Positions 9,321 through 18,291 of a stretch of DNA of 64,000 nucleotides are shown in pieces (position 1 is the stretch's first letter; each line of letters opens with the position of its first letter). Under the pieces are notes generated by a model. That model saw only the letters and a program-made list of their open reading frames with translations, did no database searches and was not told the DNA's origin. The position numbers and the translations under genes are program-made. The stretch covers positions 1,984,001-2,048,000 of the forward strand of contig NZ_CP096258.1 in the NCBI RefSeq assembly GCF_023205015.1, given 5' to 3'. This DNA comes from Providencia rettgeri. GTDB lineage: Bacteria > Pseudomonadota > Gammaproteobacteria > Enterobacterales > Enterobacteriaceae.

Positions 9321-10602
9321 AAGAGCACAAAAACGTGCAGAAGTTGCGAAGCTGAATGAGCAAGCTATGTCACGTTTTTCTGAATTATTTGAGCAGCGAC
9401 ACGGTGCGAACTCCCAACATGCTAAAACGCATTGGGAAATGGCAAAACAAGTTGGCTTACCGGTGTTCCGCCATGAAGATTGGCACTATACACCACTAAA
9501 TACGGTACTTGAGGCTCAGTATCGTTTTAGTGACGGTGATGTTGTAGAAAAAGAGTGTGAGGCATTGGCTCTGCCGATTGATGCATATCGCCTTGTTTTA
9601 ATTGATGGGCGCTATAGTTCAACATTAAGCTCCATTGATATGGGGCCATTCCAAGTGGCTTTGCTTGATAACCAAGACTTGCTTCCTTCGCCTGTAAATA
9701 GCGAGATCTTCTTGCATTTAACTGAAAGCTTGGCGGTACAACCGTTAGTTATTCACCTTGCGGCAAATAAAGTAGCAGAAAAACCATTATATCTGCTGAA
9801 TATTTCAACGGGGAGCGGCGATAAACAAGCAACAAATATTAGCCAGTATCGCTACCATTTAACGTTAGATGCAAACAGTAAAGCCCAAGTCATTGAGCAT
9901 TATGTCAGTTTGAATGACGAAATGCACATGACGGGCAGCCGCTTAACGGTTGAAGTTGGTGATAATGCAGACTTTAGTCACTTTAAGTTAAATGTTGAAA
10001 ATGGTCAGTCTCAGCATTTTGCTCACAATGATATTGTTGTTGGTCGCGATAGCCGTGTGAAAAGTACGAGTTTTTTACTTGGCGCATTATTAACGCGTAA
10101 CCATACCAGTGCTCGCCTTGATGGTGAAAATACTGAGTTAGAACTTAACAGTATATTGTTACCTAAAGGCAATGAAATTGCAGATACGCGCACGTATTTA
10201 GAGCACAATAATAGCTACTGTAATAGTCGCCAATTACACAAAGTCATTGCAATGGATAGCAGTAAAGCTGTCTTTAATGGCATGATTAAAGTGGCACCGA
10301 ACGCATTAAAAACGGATGGTCAAATGACTAACAACACGTTGTTGTTAGGTGAGAAAGCAGAAATTGATACCAAGCCTCAGCTTGAAATTTATGCTGATGA
10401 CGTAAAGTGTGGTCACGGTGCAACAGTCGGTCGTATTGATGACGAACAACTGTTTTATCTGCGTTCAAGGGGAATTGAGGGGAAAGCAGCAAAACATATG
10501 ATTATTATTGCATTTGCTGCGGAACTTACAGAATCTATTGAATCGGAAGAATTAAAACACGCTGTGATGGCAAACATCCGCCAGCGCTTAGCGGAGGTTT
10601 AA
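9295..10602 (+). CDS. sufD: SufD, Fe-S cluster scaffold subunit
   Basis: A 435-residue SufD, the SufB paralogue that completes the SufBC2D complex and is linked to iron acquisition. The C-terminal beta-helix region with KTDGQMTNNTLLL, the GHGATVG segment and the final HAVMANIRQRL is characteristic. The start at 9295 lies within sufC, preceded by GGAG; an overlap like this is common in the operon. It is slightly longer than E. coli SufD (423). Five nucleotides separate it from sufS. Confidence 0.95.
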   Translation: MAGLLTNSERAQKRAEVAKLNEQAMSRFSELFEQRHGANSQHAKTHWEMAKQVGLPVFRHEDWHYTPLNTVLEAQYRFSDGDVVEKECEALALPIDAYRLVLIDGRYSSTLSSIDMGPFQVALLDNQDLLPSPVNSEIFLHLTESLAVQPLVIHLAANKVAEKPLYLLNISTGSGDKQATNISQYRYHLTLDANSKAQVIEHYVSLNDEMHMTGSRLTVEVGDNADFSHFKLNVENGQSQHFAHNDIVVGRDSRVKSTSFLLGALLTRNHTSARLDGENTELELNSILLPKGNEIADTRTYLEHNNSYCNSRQLHKVIAMDSSKAVFNGMIKVAPNALKTDGQMTNNTLLLGEKAEIDTKPQLEIYADDVKCGHGATVGRIDDEQLFYLRSRGIEGKAAKHMIIIAFAAELTESIESEELKHAVMANIRQRLAEV

Positions 10603-10607
10603 TATCC

Positions 10608-11846
10608 ATGTCATTCAATGTCGCATCAGTCAGGCAGGATTTTCCTGCCTTATCTCAGTCAGTCAATAATCATCCGCTGGTTTATTTAGATAGCGCTGCA
10701 AGTGCGCAGAAGCCTTTGCAAGTTATTGAAAAAGAAAGCGAGTTTACACTGCACCAATATGCCGCGGTTCACCGCGGTATACATACTCTTAGTGCAAACG
10801 CGACGACAATGATGGAAGACGTTCGTCAAAAAGCAGCCGCTTTCATTCATGCCGCTTCAAATGAAGAAATCGTGTTTGTTAAAGGTACGACGGAAGGCAT
10901 TAACCTTGTTGCAAACAGTTTTGGGCGGAAGTATTTCCATGAAGGGGACAATATTGTCATCACTGAAATGGAACACCATGCGAATATTGTACCTTGGTAT
11001 ATGTTAGCAGAGGAAATTGGCTTTGAAATCCGTATTATACCAATTTCAGATGATGGTAGGCTGCAATTAGATGTATTAAAGGATGTCATTGATTCACGCA
11101 CGCGATTGCTGAGCTTTACACATATCTCTAATGTATTAGGAACAGTTAATCCCGTTCAGGATATCATCAAGCAAGCACGAGCCATTGCGGCTTCAAAAGG
11201 CGGTGAGATCGCGGTATTGGTCGATGGCGCGCAAGGTGCAATGCATCAGCAGGTTGATGTGCAAGCCTTAGACTGTGATTTCTATGTGTTTTCAGGTCAC
11301 AAGCTATATGGCCCGACGGGTATTGGTATCCTTTACGGTAAAAAAGCTATTTTGGATATGATGCCTCCATGGGAAGGTGGTGGGGCGATGATCCGCCAAG
11401 TTAGCCTGACCAAAGGGATCACTTTTGCTGATGCACCATGGCGCTTTGAAGCAGGAACACCGAATGTAAGCGCAATTATTGGTTTAGGGGCGGCATTCGA
11501 TTATTTAAATGCACTAAATTTATCTGATGTATTTACTCATGAAGCCGAAGTGATGGCTTATGCGTCTAAGAAATTACAAGAAATACCGTCCATTAGATTG
11601 TATGGTAATGACCAACGGGAAGGGGTACTCGCTTTTAATTTAGGGGAGCACCATGCCTATGATGTGGGGTCTTTTCTTGATAGATATGGTATTGCAATCC
11701 GTACTGGCCATCATTGTGCTTTACCGTTAATGGAACATTATCATGTTCCCGCTATGTGTCGTGCTTCAGTAGGAATTTATACCACTAAGGAAGAGGTTGA
11801 TTTCTTATTCAATGCGTTACAGCGCATCAAAAAATTGTTAGGCTAA
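10608..11846 (+). CDS. sufS: SufS, cysteine desulfurase (group II)
   Basis: A 412-residue PLP-dependent cysteine desulfurase that releases sulfur from L-cysteine as a persulfide and hands it to SufE. The PLP lysine is Lys232 in FSGHKLYGP and the catalytic cysteine is Cys370 in RTGHHCALPLM. The RxGxHCA context marks the group II (SufS/CsdA) type. GGAGG precedes the start. It is followed after 33 nt by sufE, its activator. CsdA is the alternative, excluded by operon context. Confidence 0.96.
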   Translation: MSFNVASVRQDFPALSQSVNNHPLVYLDSAASAQKPLQVIEKESEFTLHQYAAVHRGIHTLSANATTMMEDVRQKAAAFIHAASNEEIVFVKGTTEGINLVANSFGRKYFHEGDNIVITEMEHHANIVPWYMLAEEIGFEIRIIPISDDGRLQLDVLKDVIDSRTRLLSFTHISNVLGTVNPVQDIIKQARAIAASKGGEIAVLVDGAQGAMHQQVDVQALDCDFYVFSGHKLYGPTGIGILYGKKAILDMMPPWEGGGAMIRQVSLTKGITFADAPWRFEAGTPNVSAIIGLGAAFDYLNALNLSDVFTHEAEVMAYASKKLQEIPSIRLYGNDQREGVLAFNLGEHHAYDVGSFLDRYGIAIRTGHHCALPLMEHYHVPAMCRASVGIYTTKEEVDFLFNALQRIKKLLG

Positions 11847-11879
11847 GCACATAAGAAACACAGAGTAAAGGAAATGAGC

Positions 11880-12296
11880 ATGCCCGCATTACCCGATGAA
11901 AATAAGTTATTACGCAATTTCTCTCGCTGCCAAGATTGGGAAGAACGCTATCTCTACATGATAGAATTAGGGGGGCGTTTACCTGAACTCACCGCGGTGC
12001 AAAGATGCGATAATAATTTAATCGCCGGTTGCCAAAGTCAAGTGTGGATTGATATGCAAAAACAAGCTGACGGGACAATTACGTTTGCAGGTGACAGCGA
12101 CGCTGCAATCGTTAAAGGGTTAGTTGCTATTGTGATCATTCTTTTTCAAGGTAAAACGGCCCAACAAATATTAGCACTCGATGTTAAGTCATTTTTTGAG
12201 CAATTAGCATTGGAGCAGCATTTAACACCTTCACGCACTCAAGGCTTAAATGCGATGATCCGTACAATTTTATCGCGCGCGGCACAATTCGAGTGA
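11880..12296 (+). CDS. sufE: SufE, sulfur acceptor
   Basis: A 138-residue SufE that takes persulfide sulfur from SufS at Cys51 (IAGCQSQVW) and passes it to SufB. There is an ATG at 11874 and another at 11880. I chose 11880 because the AAAGGA at 11867-11872 is then 7 nt away (only 1 nt for the earlier ATG) and because the protein then has the 138-residue length and N-terminus of E. coli SufE. It closes the suf operon; a weak hairpin follows. Confidence 0.93.
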   Translation: MPALPDENKLLRNFSRCQDWEERYLYMIELGGRLPELTAVQRCDNNLIAGCQSQVWIDMQKQADGTITFAGDSDAAIVKGLVAIVIILFQGKTAQQILALDVKSFFEQLALEQHLTPSRTQGLNAMIRTILSRAAQFE

Positions 12297-12306
12297 TCCT
12301 ACCGAG

Positions 12307-12327
12307 GGGAGCGTTATGCATGCTCCC
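12307..12327 (+). terminator. Possible terminator of the suf operon
   Basis: A 6-bp stem GGGAGC/GCTCCC with a 9-nt loop lies 10 nt after the sufE stop. The following T-run is poor, so this may be only a 3'-stabilising hairpin. Confidence 0.35.
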
Positions 12328-12550
12328 TTACCTATATTTTACTTCTTAGGTGTTACTCTTTATCTGGGTAACACACTAAATTCACCGTGTTTAACGATAT
12401 CTAACTATATTTTAACCATCATAAAAAGACAGCGCTCTTATTAATACTTAATAAAAATATTTATTTAGTATTAAAGATATGAAAGATAGTTGCTATTATG
12501 AACAATAATCATTGAATTATTGTAAGAATATTATTTTCCTTGGAGTAGAT

Positions 12551-13615
12551 ATGAAAAGAGTTTTGACGGTGGTAAGTTTGTTTGTCATGAGTGCCTTATT
12601 GGCTCCAGTTCAAGCAAAAGAATACCCATTACCTGATAGTAACACTCGCCTTATCGGGGAAAATTATACGTACATCGTCCCCAATGATGGGCGGCCGTTG
12701 GAAGCCATTGCCAGTGAGCACCAAATTGGCTTACTCGGTATGCTTGAAGCTAACCCAGGAACAGATCCATACCTTCCTGAAGCGGGTAAAGAACTTATCA
12801 TTCCAGCACAAATGCTATTGCCGTCAACACCAAGAACAGGGATCGTGATTAATTTGGCAGAGCTGCGTTTATATTATTACCCAGCGAACAGTGAAGAAGT
12901 GATCGTATACCCTATTGGTATTGGTCAATTAGGTCGTGATACACCTGAAATGGTGACTTCAGTAAGCCAATCAATTAAAGACCCTACATGGACACCCACG
13001 GCAAATATTCGTAAAAATTATGCGAAAGAAGGTATAACGCTTCCTGCTGTCGTTCCTGCTGGCCCTGAAAACCCAATGGGCTTATATGCATTACGGCTAG
13101 CACATGGGCGTGGTGAATATCTGATCCATGGTACTAATGCGGATTTTGGGATTGGTATGCGAGTGAGCTCCGGTTGCATTCGTTTACGTCCTGATGATAT
13201 TGAAGCATTATTCAAGACAGTACCAAGAGGAACACGTGTTCAAGTTATTGATCAGCCGGTAAAATATTCTAAAGAACCTGATGGTAGTTATTACATCGAG
13301 GTGCATCAGCCATTATCACGGACAAGTAATGATGACCCTCAAACCATGCCAATCAAGCTATCTGACGATTTTAAGCGTTTTCTTGAAAATGAAGGGGTTG
13401 ATAAGGCTTTAGTAGAAAAAGAGCTAGCAAGGCGTTCTGGTATGCCTGTGCGTGTTAATAATGATCAGGGTAACAGTATTCCTGAAAGTGAAACACAACA
13501 CGAAGGTTTAGTGCCTATTGAACCATTCTCTATTTCACAACCAGAACCTATCTATGATGGTAAAGTTGGTGCTTTGTTACCTGCGAAATACCGTTCTTCT
13601 GTTGTAAATCAATAA
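12551..13615 (+). CDS. ldtE: L,D-transpeptidase (YnhG/LdtE type)
   Basis: A 354-residue periplasmic L,D-transpeptidase. The start at 12551 follows TTGGAG and gives a standard signal peptide ending in PVQA; the in-frame start at 12512 would spoil it. After a LysM-like N-terminal part (about residues 35-85) comes a YkuD domain with His193 (LIHGTN) and catalytic Cys209 (SSGCIRL). E. coli LdtE (YnhG) forms meso-DAP to meso-DAP cross-links in peptidoglycan. Position between suf and lpp is conserved. The related LdtA/B/C enzymes attach Lpp, so I rely on synteny for the subfamily. Confidence 0.9.
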   Translation: MKRVLTVVSLFVMSALLAPVQAKEYPLPDSNTRLIGENYTYIVPNDGRPLEAIASEHQIGLLGMLEANPGTDPYLPEAGKELIIPAQMLLPSTPRTGIVINLAELRLYYYPANSEEVIVYPIGIGQLGRDTPEMVTSVSQSIKDPTWTPTANIRKNYAKEGITLPAVVPAGPENPMGLYALRLAHGRGEYLIHGTNADFGIGMRVSSGCIRLRPDDIEALFKTVPRGTRVQVIDQPVKYSKEPDGSYYIEVHQPLSRTSNDDPQTMPIKLSDDFKRFLENEGVDKALVEKELARRSGMPVRVNNDQGNSIPESETQHEGLVPIEPFSISQPEPIYDGKVGALLPAKYRSSVVNQ

Positions 13616-13630
13616 TCCTGACAAATAATA

Positions 13631-13652
13631 AGGGCCTATTTTCATAGGCCCT
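13631..13652. terminator. Bidirectional terminator between ldtE and lpp
   Basis: AGGGCCTAT (13631-13639) pairs with ATAGGCCCT (13644-13652). T-rich sequence follows on the minus strand, so it mainly ends lpp transcription; it also lies 15 nt after ldtE. Confidence 0.65.
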
Positions 13653-13711
13653 CATAAATACTATTAGCTTCAAAGAAGCGTCGTATCAGCTAGATAACGA
13701 CCAAATCGAAC

Positions 13712-13948
13712 TTATTTTTTGTAAGTACGAACTTGGTTATCTAAACGCTGGTTAGCGCGTGCTGCTTCTTCTTGAGCTGTCTGTACGTCAGAACGCAGAG
13801 ACTGAACGTCGTTGCTCAGTTGATCAACTTTACCATTCAGAGTTTGCACGTCTGAAGAGAGTTTTTGCACTTCAGTGCTGTTAGAACAACCCGCTAGTAA
13901 TGCTGAAGCTAATACGATAGAGCCCAGTACAATTTTAGTACGAATCAT
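13712..13948 (-). CDS. lpp: Major outer-membrane (Braun) lipoprotein
   Basis: A 78-residue murein lipoprotein: signal peptide with lipobox LLAGC (lipidated Cys21), then a heptad-repeat helix that trimerises (alternating V/L at VQKLSSDVQTLNGKVDQL and on), ending in YKK whose terminal lysine is linked to peptidoglycan. It anchors the outer membrane to the wall. The leader TCAATCTAGAGGGTA before the start is nearly that of E. coli lpp. It is monocistronic, flanked by ldtE and pykF, as in E. coli. Confidence 0.97.
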   Translation of the reverse strand: MIRTKIVLGSIVLASALLAGCSNSTEVQKLSSDVQTLNGKVDQLSNDVQSLRSDVQTAQEEAARANQRLDNQVRTYKK

Positions 13949-14094
13949 TATTTTACCCTCTAGATTGATTTATCTTGAAAATATAAAAAAGCAAGTCACC
14001 AAACAATAGAGCTAAGCTTGTTATCTTAAAGCTTGCTATATCCCTTTAAAACAACCTAATGAAAATTAGGGTATGGCACTTACTATGTCTTATG

Positions 14095-14144
14095 CTAGTA
14101 CTAAATATAAAGTTTTGCTAGAAATACTTTATATTTAGTACTAG
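14095..14144. repeat. Perfect 19-bp inverted repeat, 12-nt spacer
   Basis: Positions 14095-14113 and 14126-14144 are exact reverse complements (CTAGTACTAAATATAAAGT). It lies in the lpp-pykF gap about 150 bp upstream of lpp. It has no T-run and is distinct from the pykF terminator. No gene is seen in 13949-14360 besides this and that terminator. Confidence 0.9.
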
Positions 14145-14303
14145 GAAAAAGGAGAAAAATTTAAACTAAGAATAATAAAGGTTGTTATTTGACCAATCCG
14201 AGTGTGTTTTATGATATCACTCTTAAATTGCGGTAAGATATTTACTAAAGAAAAGGAAATAAAGGAATAGTTACATCAAGGAAGCACTTAATGTTAAATC
14301 TAA

Positions 14304-14342
14304 ATAAAAAAGGCCGATAGCAAAAATAGTCACTATCAGCCT
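14304..14342 (-). terminator. Intrinsic terminator of pykF
   Basis: Read on the minus strand, AGGCTGATAG pairs with CTATCGGCCT (one G-U) around a 12-nt loop and is followed by TTTTTTATTT. Confidence 0.8.
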
Positions 14343-14360
14343 CTATAAGGAAATTAAAAA

Positions 14361-15773
14361 TTAAAGTACATGAACTGAAGATGTGTTGGTTGTGCCACTT
14401 TGTACTAATGCTCCAGAAACCATTACAACAGCATCACCAGAAACCGCTAAGCCACTTTCAAGCGCTGCGCGTTTACCTTCACGATAAAAATCATCTGTGG
14501 ATGTAAAACCACCTACAATCATTGGGATCACACCTTTGACTAACAGTAACTGGCGGGCAGTTTCTTCATTAGTCGTTAACGCGAGGATTGGCGCAGTAGG
14601 GAAATATTTACGAACAGATTTAGCAGACTTACCGCCGTAGGTTGCAACAACGATTAGTGGCACGTCTAATTTTTCAGACATTTCCACTGCACCACGACAG
14701 ACTGCCTCAGTGACACGTAAGCGTTGGCTTGGTTTTTGGCTATCAATGCGAGTTTGCATGATACGGTCTGTACGCTCACAGATAGTTGCCATAATGGTAA
14801 CAGCTTCTACTGGATATTTACCTTTAGCGCTTTCACCAGACAGCATAACTGCATCTGTGCCGTCTAAAATAGCGTTGGCCACGTCGCCTGCTTCTGCGCG
14901 GGTAGGGCGTGGGTTTTTGATCATTGAATCTAACATTTGCGTTGCAGTAATGACGACTTTACGTGCAGCGACACATTTTTCAATCATCATTTTTTGTGCA
15001 AAAATAACTTCTTCAACAGGGATTTCAACGCCTAAATCACCACGAGCAACCATGATGCCGTCAGAAGCTTCTAAAATTTCATCAAAGTTATTTAAACCTT
15101 CTTGGTTTTCAATCTTCGAAATAATTTGGATGTTCTCGCCACCATGTTTTTTCAGATGAGCACGAATTTCTTCAACATCAGAGCGCTTACGGATAAAAGA
15201 AGCTGCTACAAAATCAACACCTTGTTCGCATCCAAACACTAAGTCTTCTTTGTCTTTTTCAGCTAACGCTGGCAGGCCAATGGAAACGCCTGGTAGATTA
15301 ACCCCTTTCTTCTCCCCGAGGTCACCGTTATTTAAAACCTCACAGACGACTTCAGTCGCAGTGACATTAGTCACTTTCATACCAATTAAGCCGTCATCAA
15401 CTAATACGGTATTGCCGACTTTTAAATCTGAAGTTAAGCCTGAGTATGTCACAGCAACTTTATCTTTATTACCGATCACGGAAGTGTCGGTAGTGAATGT
15501 AAAGGTTTGGCCTGCAACGAGAGAAACGTCGTTACCACCTTCCAATTTCATGGTGCGGATTTCAGGGCCTTTAGTATCGAGTAAAATAGCAGCTTGTTTA
15601 CCTGTTTTTGCACAAACAGAGCGAAGATTTTTAATACGTTGACCGTGTTCTTCATAGTCACCGTGAGAAAAATTTAGGCGCATGACATTCATGCCCGCAT
15701 CAAGGAGTTGAGTCAGTTTTTCTTCTGATTCGGTTTTTGGACCGATAGTACAAACAATTTTAGTTTTTTTCAT
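14361..15773 (-). CDS. pykF: Pyruvate kinase I (fructose 1,6-bisphosphate activated)
   Basis: A 470-residue pyruvate kinase, same length as E. coli PykF, converting PEP and ADP to pyruvate and ATP. It begins KKTKIVCTIGPKTES, contains MRLNFSHG, the ISKIENQEG segment with its catalytic lysine, the MVARGDLGVEIP metal/phosphate loop and ATQMLDSM. The C-terminal domain ends with SGTTNTSSVHVL, typical of the F (type I) isozyme. A Cra-like operator sits just downstream of a well-formed promoter, consistent with repression during gluconeogenesis as in E. coli. Confidence 0.97.
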   Translation of the reverse strand: MKKTKIVCTIGPKTESEEKLTQLLDAGMNVMRLNFSHGDYEEHGQRIKNLRSVCAKTGKQAAILLDTKGPEIRTMKLEGGNDVSLVAGQTFTFTTDTSVIGNKDKVAVTYSGLTSDLKVGNTVLVDDGLIGMKVTNVTATEVVCEVLNNGDLGEKKGVNLPGVSIGLPALAEKDKEDLVFGCEQGVDFVAASFIRKRSDVEEIRAHLKKHGGENIQIISKIENQEGLNNFDEILEASDGIMVARGDLGVEIPVEEVIFAQKMMIEKCVAARKVVITATQMLDSMIKNPRPTRAEAGDVANAILDGTDAVMLSGESAKGKYPVEAVTIMATICERTDRIMQTRIDSQKPSQRLRVTEAVCRGAVEMSEKLDVPLIVVATYGGKSAKSVRKYFPTAPILALTTNEETARQLLLVKGVIPMIVGGFTSTDDFYREGKRAALESGLAVSGDAVVMVSGALVQSGTTNTSSVHVL

Positions 15774-15992
15774 GGCAGTCTATCTAATGTTATAAAGGAA
15801 ATCGGTATTGCCGCCGACGCTTAGTACATTTAATAAATCGTGCGCATATAAAATTTTGTTGCGCAACTCATTTACAAGAATAGGCGACAGTCTGGTGTTT
15901 AATGCATTTATACACTTAAATTTGTCACATTTTGATTCTTATTATAGTGTAGATGACAAATTCAATTAAAGCTAACGTATTGATTTGCTACT

Positions 15993-16047
15993 GTTGAAAC
16001 CTTTCAGCCAGCGCGGGTATTATAGACAACAAAAAACTGTGAGACAA
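15993..16047 (-). promoter_or_regulatory. pykF promoter with Cra-like operator
   Basis: On the minus strand -35 TTGTCT (16042-16047), 17-bp spacer, -10 TATAAT (16019-16024). The operator candidate GTTGAAACCTTTCA (plus strand 15993-16006) differs from the Cra/FruR consensus at one base and would lie just after the start point. The rest of the 15774-16192 gap shows nothing further. Confidence 0.6.
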
Positions 16048-16192
16048 ATCAAATTTTACTAAATTAGAAGAAGAGGCCATTTAGATCAAAAATTCAATTG
16101 ATATTAAGTAACCTAATTTGTTGCGCAACAAATTAAGGGAATGATAGTAAACAATCAAGAAAAATTTTAAGGTGGGAGGCATGATAACAAAA

Positions 16193-16269
16193 TGGTGCGT
16201 CCGAGTAGACTCGAACTACCGACCCCCACCATGTCAAGGTGGTGCTCTAACCAACTGAGCTACGGACGC
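16193..16269 (-). tRNA. tRNA-Val (anticodon GAC), copy 3
   Basis: A complete 77-nt tRNA with encoded CCA, acceptor GCGTCCG/CGGACGC, D-loop AGCTCAGTTGGTTAGAGC, anticodon GAC (16233-16235) in a CCACC/GGTGG stem, and T-arm with GGTTCGAG-like GTTCGAGTC. Anticodon GAC reads GUC/GUU valine codons. It is the most promoter-distal of three tandem copies and equivalent in place to valV-valW of E. coli. Confidence 0.97.
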
Positions 16270-16300
16270 ACTGAAAAGTTTGGATTGTGTTAATTTGAAA

Positions 16301-16377
16301 TGGTGCGTCCGAGTAGACTCGAACTACCGACCCCCACCATGTCAAGGTGGTGCTCTAACCAACTGAGCTACGGACGC
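16301..16377 (-). tRNA. tRNA-Val (anticodon GAC), copy 2
   Basis: Same 77-nt sequence as its neighbours as far as I can read, CCA encoded. A 31-nt spacer separates it from copy 3. It is presumably processed from one polycistronic transcript. Confidence 0.97.
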
Positions 16378-16407
16378 ACTGAAAATTAACATTGTGTTCA
16401 CTAGAAA

Positions 16408-16484
16408 TGGTGCGTCCGAGTAGACTCGAACTACCGACCCCCACCATGTCAAGGTGGTGCTCTAACCAACTGAGCTACGGACGC
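16408..16484 (-). tRNA. tRNA-Val (anticodon GAC), copy 1
   Basis: First copy in transcription order, identical by eye to the other two, CCA encoded; a 30-nt spacer precedes copy 2. It starts 158 bp beyond the mdtK stop on the same strand. Confidence 0.97.
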
Positions 16485-16642
16485 ATTTAAAAGTTATCTA
16501 GGTGACAACGGGGATGAATATTAACGTTATGAGGTTCATCTGGCAAGGGGAAAATGTATTTTAGTGATAGTTTGCTCGTATTTAAAACTATCTGGTGCGA
16601 AATACACCTTCCCCCATAATAAAAAGCTTAAAAAACCGTCAA

Positions 16643-18016
16643 TTAGCGTGCTGAGCGAAGTAGAATAACATCCTCTGTCTGCTTATGGATCCACATAATA
16701 CGTGTTGCCATACCTATCGCAGCTGCGCTTAATCCAATGATAAAGCCAATCCAAAAGCCTTTAGGGCCCATAGCCGGTGCGATAATATCAGTTAATGCTA
16801 AGATATAACCGGAAGGTAAACCAAGTAACCAATATGCGGTGAAGGTAATAAAGAAAATAGAACGTGTATCTTTGTAGCCACGTAAAATTCCCGCACCAAT
16901 AACTTGCACAGAGTCTGATAATTGATAAATAGCGGCATATAGCATCAAACTACTCGCTAAAACAACCACTTCAGGGTTTTTGTTATACATCATTGCAATC
17001 GGTTCACGGAAGACCGCAGTGAGAACGGCGGTAAAACAAGCGATCATTAAGCCAACAGCAATACCAGTATAAGATGAAACTTTAGCGGCTTCAGTCGATT
17101 TCTGTCCTAAGTTATAACCTACGCGAATGGTTGCAGCTATTCCTAATGATAATGGGAACATAAACATCACGGAGCTGAAATTTAATGCAACTTGATGGCC
17201 AGCGACTGCAACAACACCTAATGGGGCGACTAACAAGGCGACGACGGCAAATAAAGTGACCTCAAAGAAAAGTGCCAGACCAATAGGGGTACCTAATACG
17301 ATAATTCGCTTTAAGATTAATGGATTTGGCGATGTGAAAGAGACTGTAGGGCGAATATCGCGCTGCGCAGTAGCACGTTTCACATACCATCTCATCATCA
17401 GACACATAGCCCAATACACTGATGCGGTCGCGACACCACAGCCCACACCACCTAAAGCTGGGGCACCAAAGTGACCATAGATAAAGATATAGTTAATGGG
17501 AATATTAATCATCAAGCCAAGAAAACCAATCACCATCCCCGGTTTGGTTTTTGAAAGCCCTTCACATTGACTACGATACACCTGATAAAATAAGTATCCT
17601 GGGGCTCCCCACATAATAGCATGTAAAAAACGGACAGACTTATCCGCCAATTCTTTATCAATATGGGGCATATTGCTGATAATAAGCTGGCTATTATAAA
17701 GAAGACACATAATACCTAAGGCTAAAAGCAGCGCTAACCACAGCCCTTGTTGAATTTGGTCTCCAATCAAGTTACGACGGCCTGACCCATTCATTTGTGC
17801 AACGATTGGAGTTAAAGCCATCAAAATGCCCTGGCCAAAAAGAATAGCTGGCAGCCAGATGGAAAACCCAACTGCAACTGCGGACATCTCAATTTCACTA
17901 ACACTTCCAGCCATAACGGTATCCACAAACCCCATTGCAGTTTGTGAAAATTGAGCCAAAACGATAGGAATACCAAGTGCCAACAAGCTACGCGCTTCTG
18001 TAAAATATTTCTGCAC
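16643..18016 (-). CDS. mdtK: MATE-family multidrug efflux pump MdtK (NorM)
   Basis: A 457-residue inner-membrane MATE transporter with twelve hydrophobic segments in two homologous halves, same length as E. coli MdtK (YdhE). It opens with EARSLLALGIPIVLAQFSQTAMGFVDTVMAG, the family's first helix pair (shown in part: PIVLAQFSQTAMGFVDTVMAG begins at about residue 18). Such pumps export cationic drugs and dyes in exchange for Na+ or H+. It is divergent from ribE, the E. coli arrangement. Which compounds it exports here is not visible. Confidence 0.94.
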   Translation of the reverse strand: MQKYFTEARSLLALGIPIVLAQFSQTAMGFVDTVMAGSVSEIEMSAVAVGFSIWLPAILFGQGILMALTPIVAQMNGSGRRNLIGDQIQQGLWLALLLALGIMCLLYNSQLIISNMPHIDKELADKSVRFLHAIMWGAPGYLFYQVYRSQCEGLSKTKPGMVIGFLGLMINIPINYIFIYGHFGAPALGGVGCGVATASVYWAMCLMMRWYVKRATAQRDIRPTVSFTSPNPLILKRIIVLGTPIGLALFFEVTLFAVVALLVAPLGVVAVAGHQVALNFSSVMFMFPLSLGIAATIRVGYNLGQKSTEAAKVSSYTGIAVGLMIACFTAVLTAVFREPIAMMYNKNPEVVVLASSLMLYAAIYQLSDSVQVIGAGILRGYKDTRSIFFITFTAYWLLGLPSGYILALTDIIAPAMGPKGFWIGFIIGLSAAAIGMATRIMWIHKQTEDVILLRSAR

Positions 18017-18291
18017 GCATACACCTTTGTAATAAAAGAAAATAAGAGGAAAAAATCAGAAAAATAAATGAGTTACTAAGTTCTCATTGATTATTAAAAA
18101 CCGCTCATTCTATCCCTTTTCTAAATGGATTCCAATAATGATATGGTAACAAACTATAAAAGAGCATTTTAGAACCTAATATATGGATAAATACTCGATT
18201 TATTAACGTCTTGTTTATCACTCAAATAGGATAGATCTCTAAAAATTCTGATGTAAACTGAGCTTATTAATCCACTACACTGGGAATCATT

